DNA from: Chloroflexota bacterium | GTDB taxonomy: Bacteria; Chloroflexota; Anaerolineae; Aggregatilineales; Phototrophicaceae | Assembly: GCA_023430545.1 (NCBI GenBank) | Contig: JAEZAF010000278.1 | Coordinates: 1 to 20,265, forward strand | Length of the DNA stretch: 20,265 bases | Direction: 5' to 3' | In this document: piece after piece, positions 1-6,942 of the stretch | Layout of the letters: every line of letters begins with the position of its first letter | Numbering within the stretch: the first letter of the stretch is position 1 | The notes under the pieces: model-generated | What the model was told of the DNA's origin: nothing | Seen by the model: the letters and a program-made list of their open reading frames with translations, nothing else | Database searches by the model: none | Position numbers and translations under genes: made by a program

Positions 1-1065
1 CTCGCCGCGCTGCTGCTTGCGCTGTATCTCGCACTGACGACTACGGCATCACTCAACTGGCTGGTATGCCTGCTGCTGACAGCGGCGCTTATCCTGCGCT
101 GGCTGCCGGTGCTCTCTACAGCAGAGACCTCACCGAGCGACACATCCGGCAGGGCGACGATCAGCGACAGCGATGTACCAGCGGTTCATGCACTCTCCGG
201 CCACGCCGCGTCCGACACAGATTCAGCACCGCTTCAGGACAAGCTCTCGTTTACCTCTGGCTCAATCCAGACGGTGGTGCAGGCGCTGAAGGAAGTCGCG
301 GATGATCTCAGCGAGGGGACGCGGGAACAGGCCGGCCTGATCAGCACCGCCAATCAGCAGATCGACAGCTTTCTGGAACAGGCCGAGCGCATTGGTCAGT
401 TCACCCGTGAGATCACGCGCAGCACGCAGCAGACCGGCCAACTGGCGCAGAGCAGCGAGGCCGCGCTCGTGCAGTCCCTGACGCAGATGAACAACCTCAA
501 GAATGAAGTCACCACCATCGGACAGGCCATCTCAAAGCTGGCGCTGCTGGCCCGCCGCATCGACTCGATCATCGCCACCGTCGGCGAGATCGCCACACAG
601 TCGAACCTGCTGGCGCTGAATGCCTCGATTGAAGCCGCACGCGCCGGAGCGCAGGGCAAGGGCTTCGCGGTGGTCGCCGATGAAGTCCGGGCACTCTCGC
701 AGCAGTCCGATCAGGCGGCGCGGCAGGTGCGCGGTATTCTGGATGAAGTACAGGCAGCGGTGCTGCGGGCAGTGGAAGCCGGTGAGACCGGCACCGAACA
801 GGCGGATACCAGTATTCAGGCCGCACAGCAGGCCGGTGATGCCGTCCGTCAGATTGCCCGACAGATCGACGACATTCACCGGACGCTGCTTCAGATCAAT
901 ACGGCGGTGCAGGCCCAGACGACCGATATGGAAACCATTGGTATTCAGATGGAACGGCTGGATCGTATCTCGCAGCAGAGTGTGGTCAGCACCCGTGTGA
1001 CCGAGCAGGTGACCGAGAACCTCACCCGACTCTCCGCCGATCTTGGGCAGGCGGTCGGCAGTTAG
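1..1065 (+). CDS. Methyl-accepting chemotaxis transducer, 3' part (5' end outside window)
   Basis: The frame is open from base 1, so the true start lies upstream and the 354 visible codons are C-terminal. The first 38 or so residues are strongly hydrophobic (runs such as LAALLLALYLAL and LVCLLLTAALIL), consistent with one or two membrane helices. A linker of roughly 75 residues follows, then a long Gln/Ala-rich coiled coil typical of an MCP signalling domain. The hairpin tip is clear near bases 580-711, with NLLALNASIEAARAGAQGKG and FAVVADEVRALSQQS, the contact region for CheA and CheW in this family. No obvious HAMP domain lies between the helices and the coiled coil in the visible part. The protein should sit in the inner membrane and control a CheA-type kinase. 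Its ligand cannot be judged because the N-terminus is missing. There is no C-terminal CheR-tethering pentapeptide; it ends in QAVGS. Confidence 0.93.
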   Translation, partial: LAALLLALYLALTTTASLNWLVCLLLTAALILRWLPVLSTAETSPSDTSGRATISDSDVPAVHALSGHAASDTDSAPLQDKLSFTSGSIQTVVQALKEVADDLSEGTREQAGLISTANQQIDSFLEQAERIGQFTREITRSTQQTGQLAQSSEAALVQSLTQMNNLKNEVTTIGQAISKLALLARRIDSIIATVGEIATQSNLLALNASIEAARAGAQGKGFAVVADEVRALSQQSDQAARQVRGILDEVQAAVLRAVEAGETGTEQADTSIQAAQQAGDAVRQIARQIDDIHRTLLQINTAVQAQTTDMETIGIQMERLDRISQQSVVSTRVTEQVTENLTRLSADLGQAVGS

Positions 1066-1092
1066 ACGCCTCTGCCGGAATTGGCGGGGCTT

Positions 1093-1341
1093 CTAGTAGG
1101 ATCTGGCAGCGGCGGGACAGTCTTCACAGAGTGGTTTCTGATTCGAGCGCGGCTGTGGAGTGTGCTTCGCCTTCGGCTGTGTTTGAGCCTGAAAGCGGCT
1201 GCCAAACTGCCGTATCCGCGCCATCAGGGATGGACGCGCCTCATCTGCAGTCACCAGTGCCACCAGCCGATGATGCTCCATCTCGCGGCGCAGATCATGT
1301 GGGCGCTGTGTGACGTAATAATCGTGTTCTCGCATGTCCAT
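1093..1341 (-). CDS. Small hypothetical protein, 82 aa
   Basis: This reading frame of 82 codons on the minus strand has a near-ideal ribosome binding site: AAGGAG followed by seven bases and then ATG at 1341. That is the main reason to call it a gene. The N-terminal half is highly charged and probably helical (REHDYY, RREMEHHRLVALV), while the C-terminal third is rich in Gln, Pro, Lys and Ser and looks disordered. The tail has a CEDC cysteine pair, too little to claim a metal site. It lies convergent to the chemotaxis transducer, 27 bases from that gene's stop, and divergent from the ArsR-type regulator. I do not recognise the family and assign no function. It could be a chance frame, but the RBS argues otherwise. 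Confidence 0.6.
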   Translation of the reverse strand: MDMREHDYYVTQRPHDLRREMEHHRLVALVTADEARPSLMARIRQFGSRFQAQTQPKAKHTPQPRSNQKPLCEDCPAAARSY

Positions 1342-1510
1342 AGCGTATCTCCTTTTGCTTCAGATGACGCCTTGGTGCGGTCATCTGATAGCAGCATATC
1401 GGTAAACCCACCACGGACCAACTGATTTAGTTTTTTCTAAAACAATAGCGGCTTCAGAGGTAAGTGCCCTATACTGAAACTGCGTCTGAACAACATCTGT
1501 CACAAAGCGC

Positions 1511-1530
1511 CATAACCGTTCACAAGAGAT
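1511..1530 (+). promoter_or_regulatory. 20-bp motif shared with the tmRNA/cytochrome c promoter region
   Basis: CATAACNGTTCACAAGAGAT occurs here, 40 bases before the ArsR-type regulator start, and again at 6838-6857 upstream of tmRNA. Only the central N differs (C here, A there). The similarity reaches slightly further upstream (AAAG, then CC) if one gap is allowed. The core AAC-N-GTT is palindromic. It may be an operator, but this is inference. Confidence 0.45.
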
Positions 1531-1569
1531 CTGCCCGACAGCGTTACGAGAACCTAGCAGGATGCCCGT

Positions 1570-2649
1570 ATGATCACACTTGATATGCTGATGCAGGATG
1601 TCGAGGCGACCCGACTTTCTTACAGTCCACTGGTCGAAATCGCCATCAGCTACCATGCGCTGACCGCCTACAGCAGCGTCATAGCGCCCAACTCTCAGCA
1701 GGCATTCTGGCTGGCAGATGCAGCACAGGCATTGAAGGATGTCGAACTGCCGTTTCTGGACAGCATCGCCAGCCATCTGGGTTATATTCCCGACTTCCTG
1801 ACTCCGACGCCGACCGGCGCACCGCGCACACTCGATGAAGAACTGGACAGCCTGCTGAACACATCTGAGACGGTGGTGCAGCGTCATCTCCAGTGCCTGC
1901 TGGAGAAACATCCCGAAATCCAGAATGAAGTCACACAGCATTATCAGATGTACCCGCATGAGGCGCTCTACTGCCTGATTGAAGAGATCCGGTTGTACTG
2001 GGATCGTGCCATCGCGCCGCACTGGTCACAGATTAAAGGTGTGCTGGAAGGCGACATCCTCTACCGTGCGCGTCAGTTGGCAACCGGTGGCGCAATCGCC
2101 GTATACGAGGATCTGGGAACGACCATCCAGCTCACTCGGCCCGTCGCTGCTGCGGTCACGGCTGGCGCGTCAACGTCTCCAGTCAGACAACCGGTGAATA
2201 TCGGATATGACACCCCTGAAATCGTGCAGCTTCGCATCGAGAAGCGGCATGATGTCTACTTCGACATCAGCGGGCGCGGGATGCAGCTCGTCCCGACCGC
2301 CTTCCCATGCAAAAATGCATGGTGGCAGGTCGATGAAGCCTATACCCCGATGCTGAATTATCCGGCACGCGGCATCGGCCAGTGGAAGCGCGAGACCTCA
2401 CCGGCACTGCAATCACTGGAACTGCTGGTGGGGCCTGCCCGTGCCAGTGTGCTGGTCGCGCTGGACATCCCCGCGACGACTTCCGAACTGGCGCGTCAGC
2501 TTCACCTGACCTCAGGCGGCGTCTCGCAGCATCTGGACCGGCTTGAACGGGCGGGTCTGGTGCAGCCGCATCGCAGCGGGCGCAGCGTCTACTATCAACT
2601 GACCGAACGCGGCCAGTCCCTGCTGAAGCTGTTCGATGTCAGTCTGTAA
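1570..2649 (+). CDS. ArsR-type winged-helix transcriptional regulator with long N-terminal domain
   Basis: The protein has 359 residues. The C-terminal 85 or so form a winged helix-turn-helix of ArsR type: LLVGPARASVLVALD, then SELARQLHLTSGGVSQHLDR as the recognition region, then the wing GLVQPHRSGRSVYYQLTERG. The N-terminal 270 residues contain no DNA-binding motif and resemble the DUF5937-type extension found on many actinobacterial and Chloroflexota ArsR proteins. No metal-binding cysteine cluster of classical ArsR sensors is visible, so the signal may be organic or a protein partner. The start at 1570 has only a weak AGGA upstream, but no better start is apparent. The upstream region holds a 20-bp motif repeated near tmRNA and a small TTTAG-T6-CTAAA palindrome at 1426-1441, either of which could be an autoregulatory site. 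It converges on the membrane Ser/Thr kinase gene. A 213-codon frame on the opposite strand overlaps its 5' half and is judged a shadow. Confidence 0.85.
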   Translation: MITLDMLMQDVEATRLSYSPLVEIAISYHALTAYSSVIAPNSQQAFWLADAAQALKDVELPFLDSIASHLGYIPDFLTPTPTGAPRTLDEELDSLLNTSETVVQRHLQCLLEKHPEIQNEVTQHYQMYPHEALYCLIEEIRLYWDRAIAPHWSQIKGVLEGDILYRARQLATGGAIAVYEDLGTTIQLTRPVAAAVTAGASTSPVRQPVNIGYDTPEIVQLRIEKRHDVYFDISGRGMQLVPTAFPCKNAWWQVDEAYTPMLNYPARGIGQWKRETSPALQSLELLVGPARASVLVALDIPATTSELARQLHLTSGGVSQHLDRLERAGLVQPHRSGRSVYYQLTERGQSLLKLFDVSL

Positions 2650-2731
2650 AGGTCTGGGCAACACAAAGGGCCGGTTGAATATTCAGAAAACCTGCGCTGA
2701 ATTCTATGGAGACACCGTGTAACACAGGCGT

Positions 2732-2794
2732 TGTCCCTACTTGACACGTGTTTTGTAGGGACAGGGCCGCATTGCTCGCAATGGCGCCCTGTCC
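2732..2794. terminator. Overlapping alternative hairpins between convergent genes
   Basis: Two inverted repeats share bases. The first pairs TGTCCCTAC (2732-2740) with GTAGGGACA (2755-2763), nine perfect base pairs. The second pairs 2759-2774 with 2779-2794 around a CTCG loop, 14 of 16 positions paired. Because 2759-2763 belong to both, only one can form at a time. The position between two convergent stops suggests bidirectional termination, but neither stem is followed by a clear T tract. Confidence 0.5.
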
Positions 2795-2822
2795 GCACCT
2801 ATAATCAATTTTCAGATAGCCG

Positions 2823-5042
2823 TTATCGAAGGCTGTTTCCAACCTCACCACCCAGAGCGCGGGCGAATTCACCGGCGGTCGCGAAGCGATCTGCCGGTTT
2901 TTTTGCCATCGCACGCTTCAGGGCCAGTGCCGCCGCAGCCGGAAGCTCCGGCACAGCCGCACGCGCATCCGGGATCGGGGCCTGTATGTGGCTCATCAGC
3001 ACCTGTCCGGCGTTATCCCCCGGATACGGATGCTTACCCGTCAGGATCTGATAGGTCATGATCCCCAGTGCGTAAATATCGGTGCGGCGGTCGATTTCAT
3101 CCGACGCGGTGATCTGCTCCGGTGACATATAATCCAGTGTCCCGACCGTACCGGTCAGGGTGAGTTGTGTCTGCGACGAAAGCATCTTCGCGATGCCAAA
3201 GTCCATCAGCACCGCCTGAATCGTGCGGCTGGACCCCGTCGAGGTAATCCGCTGGATCATCACATTCGACGGCTTGATGTCGCGGTGGATCAGATCCTGA
3301 TCGTGGGCGTAATCCAGTGCGCTGGCGATCTCCTGAATGATGGGCAGCGTTTCATCCAGTGAGAGTTTGCCGCCATTTGCAGCCACATAATCGCGCAGTT
3401 CCTGCCCGTCGATATACTCCATCACCATGTAGGACGTGCCCTCAATCGTCCCGAAGTCGAAGACGGTCACAATATTGGGGTGACGCAGCCCCGCGACGAT
3501 CCGGGCTTCACGCTCGAAACGGGTGCGGAACTCGGCATTGTCCGTCTGGGTGTGTGACAGCAGCTTGATCGCCACCCGCCGATGCAGGGCGGTGTGCTCG
3601 CCCCGGTAGACCTCGCCCATCCCACCTCGTCCGATCAGATCCTGCACGGCATACGGGCCGATATGTTCGCCGGTATACTGTGCGCTGAAGGAGCGCGGCT
3701 TCGTGCGGGTCTCGGTATCCAATGCAGAAGCGGCGGTTTTGGTCTGCTTCTCAAGGAACTGTCGATAAAAGCGGCGGTCCACAAAACGCTGGAAGCGGTT
3801 GCGCAGCGGCTGGAAAATCGCAGCCAGCAGCGCCGTTGAAAGCGCAATCGCGATGCCGCTTTGCTGTCCGCCCAACAGCGTGGAGAAAACCTGCTGCATC
3901 CCAACGACCAGCCCGATATACAGCAGCGTCAGCGCGCCATACACCAGACCACGGCTGATCACGAAGTCCACATCCAGCACGCGATAGCGCAGGATAGCAA
4001 TCGTCAGCGTGATCGGCAGCGCCAGCATTGCCGCATGACGGATCAGGCGGGCAGCGGCCAGTGAGAAGAAGGCGGTATCGACATCACCGGACAGCAGGCC
4101 GAAGACATTAACCACCGTGACATACATCGCGATCACACCAGCGGCCAGCCCGAAGCCGACCAGCAGCCAGCGGACCTGTACGCGCTGTGTGGGTGTGGAT
4201 GCACGGCGATAGCGATAGATCTGCGAGATCAGGCCGAGCGCGATCAGCACCATGACGATCGCCACATCCCAGCCGTCCTGCTCGATGCGTCCCATGCCTT
4301 CGACGTTATGCAGGCTGCTGGCGGCGTAGCGCGGCAGTGTGATCGTCAGCCAGATCGCCACACGCATCACAAACAGCGGCGGCGCGATCCAGCGTATCCA
4401 TGACGGGATGAAGCGCCCGTTGGGAAAGACATAGAAAAACATCGCCTGAAGCGTTTCACCAAGCCCCACCAGAAACGCAGTCACCAGAAACGACGGGAAG
4501 CGATAGATCGGATCGGTGTAGATTCCAGCGGTCAGCAGCAGCATCAGGCCGGTATACATCGCCATCCAGTCATCCGAGCGCCGCCAGACCAGCAGCCCGC
4601 AGATCACCAGAAAGCTCAGCATCAGGGTGGTATCCAGTGTCACCAGAAACAGCGCCGGGAAGTTCTGCGGCAGGCCTGCATTCTCCAGCGCCGCGCTGGT
4701 TGCTGGCTGCATGTTCAGCATATCGCCATAAGTCTGCGGCAGACCGGTAAAGAACACACCGAGCAGCAGCAGCACCACCGCCAGCCATCCGGCGCGGACC
4801 AGCCATAATGCGCGGCCACTCAGACGGGTCGGAGACAGGGCCAGAGTGCCGCTGTCCGGCAGTGAGTCAGGCGCGGCAGTGGCAGACGGCGTCACTGCCG
4901 CATCAATGACAGTACGATCAACCACCGTGTCCATCGCATCCATATCAGATGCGCCTGAGGACGACGGGGACGAGGGCGTTGGGGGTATCGCCAAAATTGG
5001 ATCTCCATGGCATGATGGCAGCGCAAGGATGCGTTTTCGCAT
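2823..5042 (-). CDS. Membrane-bound Ser/Thr protein kinase with N-terminal multi-helix sensor
   Basis: The protein has 739 residues. Residues 1-75 are Pro/Ser/Ala-rich and probably disordered. Residues 80 to about 425 hold some eight or more hydrophobic helices, ending in FQPLRNRFQRFVDRRFYR, a motif I associate with the membrane modules of ComP-like histidine kinases. Residues 461-739 form a complete Hanks-type kinase: Gly loop GRGGMG (471-476), VAIK lysine 493, HRDIKPSN with Asp588 and Asn593, DFG at 614-616 and SPEQ at 640-642. All catalytic residues are present, so it should phosphorylate Ser/Thr on cytoplasmic targets. The order is unusual, since PknB-type kinases place the kinase N-terminal and the sensor C-terminal. 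There are no PASTA repeats. The start is uncertain: the ATG at 5042 has a poor RBS, and the disordered N-terminus gives no guide. Three TTTGAC octamers lie just upstream. Confidence 0.92.
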   Translation of the reverse strand: MRKRILALPSCHGDPILAIPPTPSSPSSSGASDMDAMDTVVDRTVIDAAVTPSATAAPDSLPDSGTLALSPTRLSGRALWLVRAGWLAVVLLLLGVFFTGLPQTYGDMLNMQPATSAALENAGLPQNFPALFLVTLDTTLMLSFLVICGLLVWRRSDDWMAMYTGLMLLLTAGIYTDPIYRFPSFLVTAFLVGLGETLQAMFFYVFPNGRFIPSWIRWIAPPLFVMRVAIWLTITLPRYAASSLHNVEGMGRIEQDGWDVAIVMVLIALGLISQIYRYRRASTPTQRVQVRWLLVGFGLAAGVIAMYVTVVNVFGLLSGDVDTAFFSLAAARLIRHAAMLALPITLTIAILRYRVLDVDFVISRGLVYGALTLLYIGLVVGMQQVFSTLLGGQQSGIAIALSTALLAAIFQPLRNRFQRFVDRRFYRQFLEKQTKTAASALDTETRTKPRSFSAQYTGEHIGPYAVQDLIGRGGMGEVYRGEHTALHRRVAIKLLSHTQTDNAEFRTRFEREARIVAGLRHPNIVTVFDFGTIEGTSYMVMEYIDGQELRDYVAANGGKLSLDETLPIIQEIASALDYAHDQDLIHRDIKPSNVMIQRITSTGSSRTIQAVLMDFGIAKMLSSQTQLTLTGTVGTLDYMSPEQITASDEIDRRTDIYALGIMTYQILTGKHPYPGDNAGQVLMSHIQAPIPDARAAVPELPAAAALALKRAMAKKPADRFATAGEFARALGGEVGNSLR

Positions 5043-5076
5043 CTCACCATACGGCCCATACCCGCTAACGGCTAAC

Positions 5077-5100
5077 GGTCAAACAGTCAAAGGGTCAAAT
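5077..5100 (-). promoter_or_regulatory. Three tandem TTTGAC-type octamers upstream of the membrane kinase
   Basis: On the minus strand three 8-bp units, TTTGACCC, TTTGACTG and TTTGACCG (with slight phase freedom), run head to tail, followed by two 7-bp units TTAGCCG and TTAGCGG. They end about 20-35 bases before the kinase start codon. The phased direct repeats could be a response-regulator binding site or stacked -35 elements, or simply a microsatellite. Confidence 0.35.
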
Positions 5101-5280
5101 GAATGACAAAATCTTCCGTATTGTAACATTTTCTTCATACAGGAAGTATAACGTTTGCCGTAGATCCGCATCCGTCTTTTGGCGGAGATTTCCCTTTCCC
5201 TCGCAGTAGACGACAAACAATTTTCCTGTCCGCTGCGCCCTGGGGATGGGGGCATATGCAGCAGCTTTAGGAATCTTGAG

Positions 5281-5705
5281 GTGAAGAGTCCCCACTTTTT
5301 GGTCCACTTCGTTTGAAAATTCGAACCGCACAATCAGAACATTCGTGCTATACTTGAGGTTCCTGCACCTTAACATCACCCACGTCGAGCAGTGCCTTGC
5401 AGCACAATAGTGCTGCAAACCCGCTGCTAACTCGTAATTTGAGGGGAAGATTTGTTGCAGCAACATTTTTTTGTGCGGCAGCAGCAGCAGCAGCAACAAA
5501 CGACTACAGGCTCCTATAGGCAGCGCCTTATGTGCCTTGCAGCGTAAAGCGACGCAAATATCGCCATCGTCATCTATCTTGAGGGGAAAATTGTTGCAGC
5601 GGCGCAAAAAAAGCGCCGCTGCCGCCGCTGCTGCTGCAATCTGCAGACAACGGGAAGAACGTGCGTCATCTGCTTCAATGTGCAGGCTTAAGTTGCTGCA
5701 TAGGT
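5281..5705 (+). repeat. Dispersed hairpin-rich repeat element, copy 1
   Basis: This fills most of the 687-base gene-free spacer 5043-5729. From 5291 to 5380 it is nearly identical by eye to 10591-10690 (copy 2), including a block TTGAAAATTCGAACCGCACA. Downstream come GCAGCA-rich sequence and hairpins: TTGCAGCAC-AATA-GTGCTGCAA (5397-5418), TTTGTTGC/GCAACAAA closing 5451-5500 around a T7 run, and GCAGCGGCGC-A7-GCGCCGCTGC (5596-5622), all perfect stems. GAGGGGAA precedes each of the last two (5441, 5581). It ends with CTTAAGTTGCTGCATA, also found in copy 2. Reading frames here are low-complexity Ala/Gln/Ser shadows without support. The remaining part, 5101-5280, is AT-richer; it carries the tentative kinase promoter on the minus strand and nothing else I can name. 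Confidence 0.75.
5337..5354 (+). promoter_or_regulatory. SOS-box-like extended -10 promoter of repeat copy 1
   Basis: GAACATTCGTGCTATACT combines GAAC-N4-GTGC, one base away from the GAAC-N4-GTTC core of LexA boxes in many Gram-positive bacteria, with an extended -10 (TGC followed by TATACT at 5349-5354). No good -35 lies at 17 bases. The match to the same block in copies 2 and 3 is ungapped. Confidence 0.5.
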
Positions 5706-5729
5706 GGCAACGGATGGGGGGCTTTTCAG

Positions 5730-6206
5730 CTACAGATACCGTGCGCTTGCCATTCCGACCAGTGCAATCACCGTGAGGGCCAGGCTGATACGTGCATGCG
5801 ACTGCTGACTCGTCAGGTGAGTCATAGCCGCCGTGAAATCAGAGGACTCCAGTGCGCTGTCGAGCTTCTTGCCGACGCGGCCCATCACCGCGCCGCCGTG
5901 AACAGTGGCCAGCAGTCCGGCAAGGGCACCGATACCAAGCACCATGTTACCAGTTGAAGAGAAGCGCGAGGCTGAATTCGTCACTGCATACAGCAGAATC
6001 CCGGCCAGCGAGGTCGTCCCCGCGACAATCGCCATCATATTGGATGCCAGTGGCAGGCGGTTGAACTTCGCCAGAAAGCGCAGGCCGCTGTCACCAGCGC
6101 TGATGACGGCGGGATTGATAAAGAAGAAGGTGGCGATACCGAGGCCGAACCACAGGGCTGCCGCTACGATATGGATCAGACGCAGTACGACGAGGACAAT
6201 ATCCAT
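5730..6206 (-). CDS. Four-helix membrane protein, CopD/DUF-like, co-transcribed with cytochrome c
   Basis: The protein has 158 residues with four predicted membrane helices, at about 3-30, 52-75, 86-108 and 136-155. Helix 1 contains RLIHIVAAALWFGLG, and the His-x6-Trp-x-Gly pattern resembles the first helix of CopD-like and DUF4149/DUF2269-like membrane proteins. A second histidine (His103, VHGG) lies in helix 3. Two membrane histidines could ligate haem b or copper, but this is inference. The gene follows the cytochrome c gene on the same strand with a 24-base gap, so the two probably form an operon and may work together in electron transfer at the membrane. The ATG at 6206 has an AAAGGAAA ribosome binding site about nine bases upstream. 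I cannot name the family with certainty. Confidence 0.8.
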   Translation of the reverse strand: MDIVLVVLRLIHIVAAALWFGLGIATFFFINPAVISAGDSGLRFLAKFNRLPLASNMMAIVAGTTSLAGILLYAVTNSASRFSSTGNMVLGIGALAGLLATVHGGAVMGRVGKKLDSALESSDFTAAMTHLTSQQSHARISLALTVIALVGMASARYL

Positions 6207-6230
6207 TGGCGTGTTTCCTTTGTGATGAGA

Positions 6231-6710
6231 CTAGAGGGTAAGCAGGTAAGCGACGAGGTCAGCGATATCCTGTTCAGACAGGGAGCGCTCATACTGATTA
6301 TACATACTGTTGCTGTATCCGCTGACAACATGCTCCGACGGACGAACGATACTGGCATGGGTGTATTCTTCAGCCGTCTGGCCTTCGACCCGTGTGCCGG
6401 CAGCATCACCAAATCCCTCGAAGCCCGGCCCGACGATCACGCGCCCATCCGTCGCATGACAGGTGGAGCAGGACGGTGAGCCATTGACCATCTGTGTGAA
6501 CAGTTGCGCACCTCGGGCAGCATCACCAGCGGTTTCACCACCGCCGGTTTCACCACCGGCTGCTTCATCCGTCGATGTGTTGCCGGGAGCCGAAGTCGCC
6601 GGTAAGGACGTGGGGCTGCCGCCGCACGCCGCCAGCAGGATAACCATCACCGGCAGGATCAGAAGCAGGCCGAATCGAAAACGGGTATGTTGGATGTTTA
6701 AAAGGGACAT
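6231..6710 (-). CDS. Lipoprotein c-type cytochrome
   Basis: The protein has 159 residues from the chosen start. The frame extends to a further ATG at 6767, but the ATG at 6710 has a perfect GGAAGGAG six bases upstream and directly precedes a signal sequence, so I use it. Residues 10-28 are a hydrophobic signal and ILLAAC places a lipobox cysteine at 29. A Gly/Thr/Ser/Glu-rich linker (30-65) tethers the domain. The haem site is CSTCH (Cys81, Cys84, His85), and Met136 in GYSNSMYNQY is the likely sixth ligand, followed by the usual C-terminal helix SEQDIADLVAYLLTL. It is a single-haem class I cytochrome, anchored by lipid outside the membrane, and should carry single electrons. It is transcribed divergently from tmRNA, with the membrane protein gene downstream. 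Confidence 0.92.
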   Translation of the reverse strand: MSLLNIQHTRFRFGLLLILPVMVILLAACGGSPTSLPATSAPGNTSTDEAAGGETGGGETAGDAARGAQLFTQMVNGSPSCSTCHATDGRVIVGPGFEGFGDAAGTRVEGQTAEEYTHASIVRPSEHVVSGYSNSMYNQYERSLSEQDIADLVAYLLTL

Positions 6711-6837
6711 TGAGACTCCTTCCAATGGTGAGCGATTCGCATCAGAACCGCGTCGGTTCGAATGCACCTCATCCTATACGTAACTGCCCCATGTCCAGGT
6801 TGCACACCTGATCTGCTCAGAATATCATTTTAAAGGC

Positions 6838-6857
6838 CATAACAGTTCACAAGAGAT
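6838..6857 (+). promoter_or_regulatory. Second copy of the shared 20-bp motif
   Basis: CATAACNGTTCACAAGAGAT lies in the 232-base divergent spacer between cytochrome c and tmRNA, 43 bases before the tmRNA -35. It matches 1511-1530 at all positions except N. It could serve either divergent gene. Confidence 0.45.
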
Positions 6858-6899
6858 ATATAATTTATGTAAGAAACCCTGAATTGGCCCTAAAAACGC

Positions 6900-6928
6900 T
6901 TTACTTAAAACCGTTTTCGTAATATACT
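6900..6928 (+). promoter_or_regulatory. tmRNA promoter
   Basis: TTTACT (6900-6905) and TATACT (6923-6928) are separated by 17 bases, a good sigma-70 type match. Transcription would begin a few bases before the mature tmRNA 5' end at 6943, as expected for a precursor trimmed by RNase P. Confidence 0.7.
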
Positions 6929-6942
6929 TCTGTTACAAACTC

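Noticed and set aside
1381..2022. 213-codon frame on the minus strand over the ArsR-type gene
   Set aside because: It lacks any domain, is Cys- and Arg-rich in a shadow-like way, and the plus-strand frame holds a clear winged helix.
5095..5607. 170-codon minus-strand frame in repeat copy 1
   Set aside because: It runs through hairpins and GCAGCA repeats, giving low-complexity Leu/Gln runs, and no homologous frame is kept in copy 2.
5451..5640. CRISPR-like array or retron RNA
   Set aside because: There are no evenly spaced identical repeats with unique spacers, and no cas or reverse transcriptase gene is in the window.
5471..5776. 101-codon plus-strand frame with poly-Ala and poly-Ser
   Set aside because: It is the translation of the trinucleotide repeats and overlaps the membrane protein gene.
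6711..6767. Upstream ATG at 6767 as the cytochrome c start
   Set aside because: The ATG at 6710 has a perfect SD and begins the signal peptide; the longer form would place a polar stretch before the lipoprotein signal.
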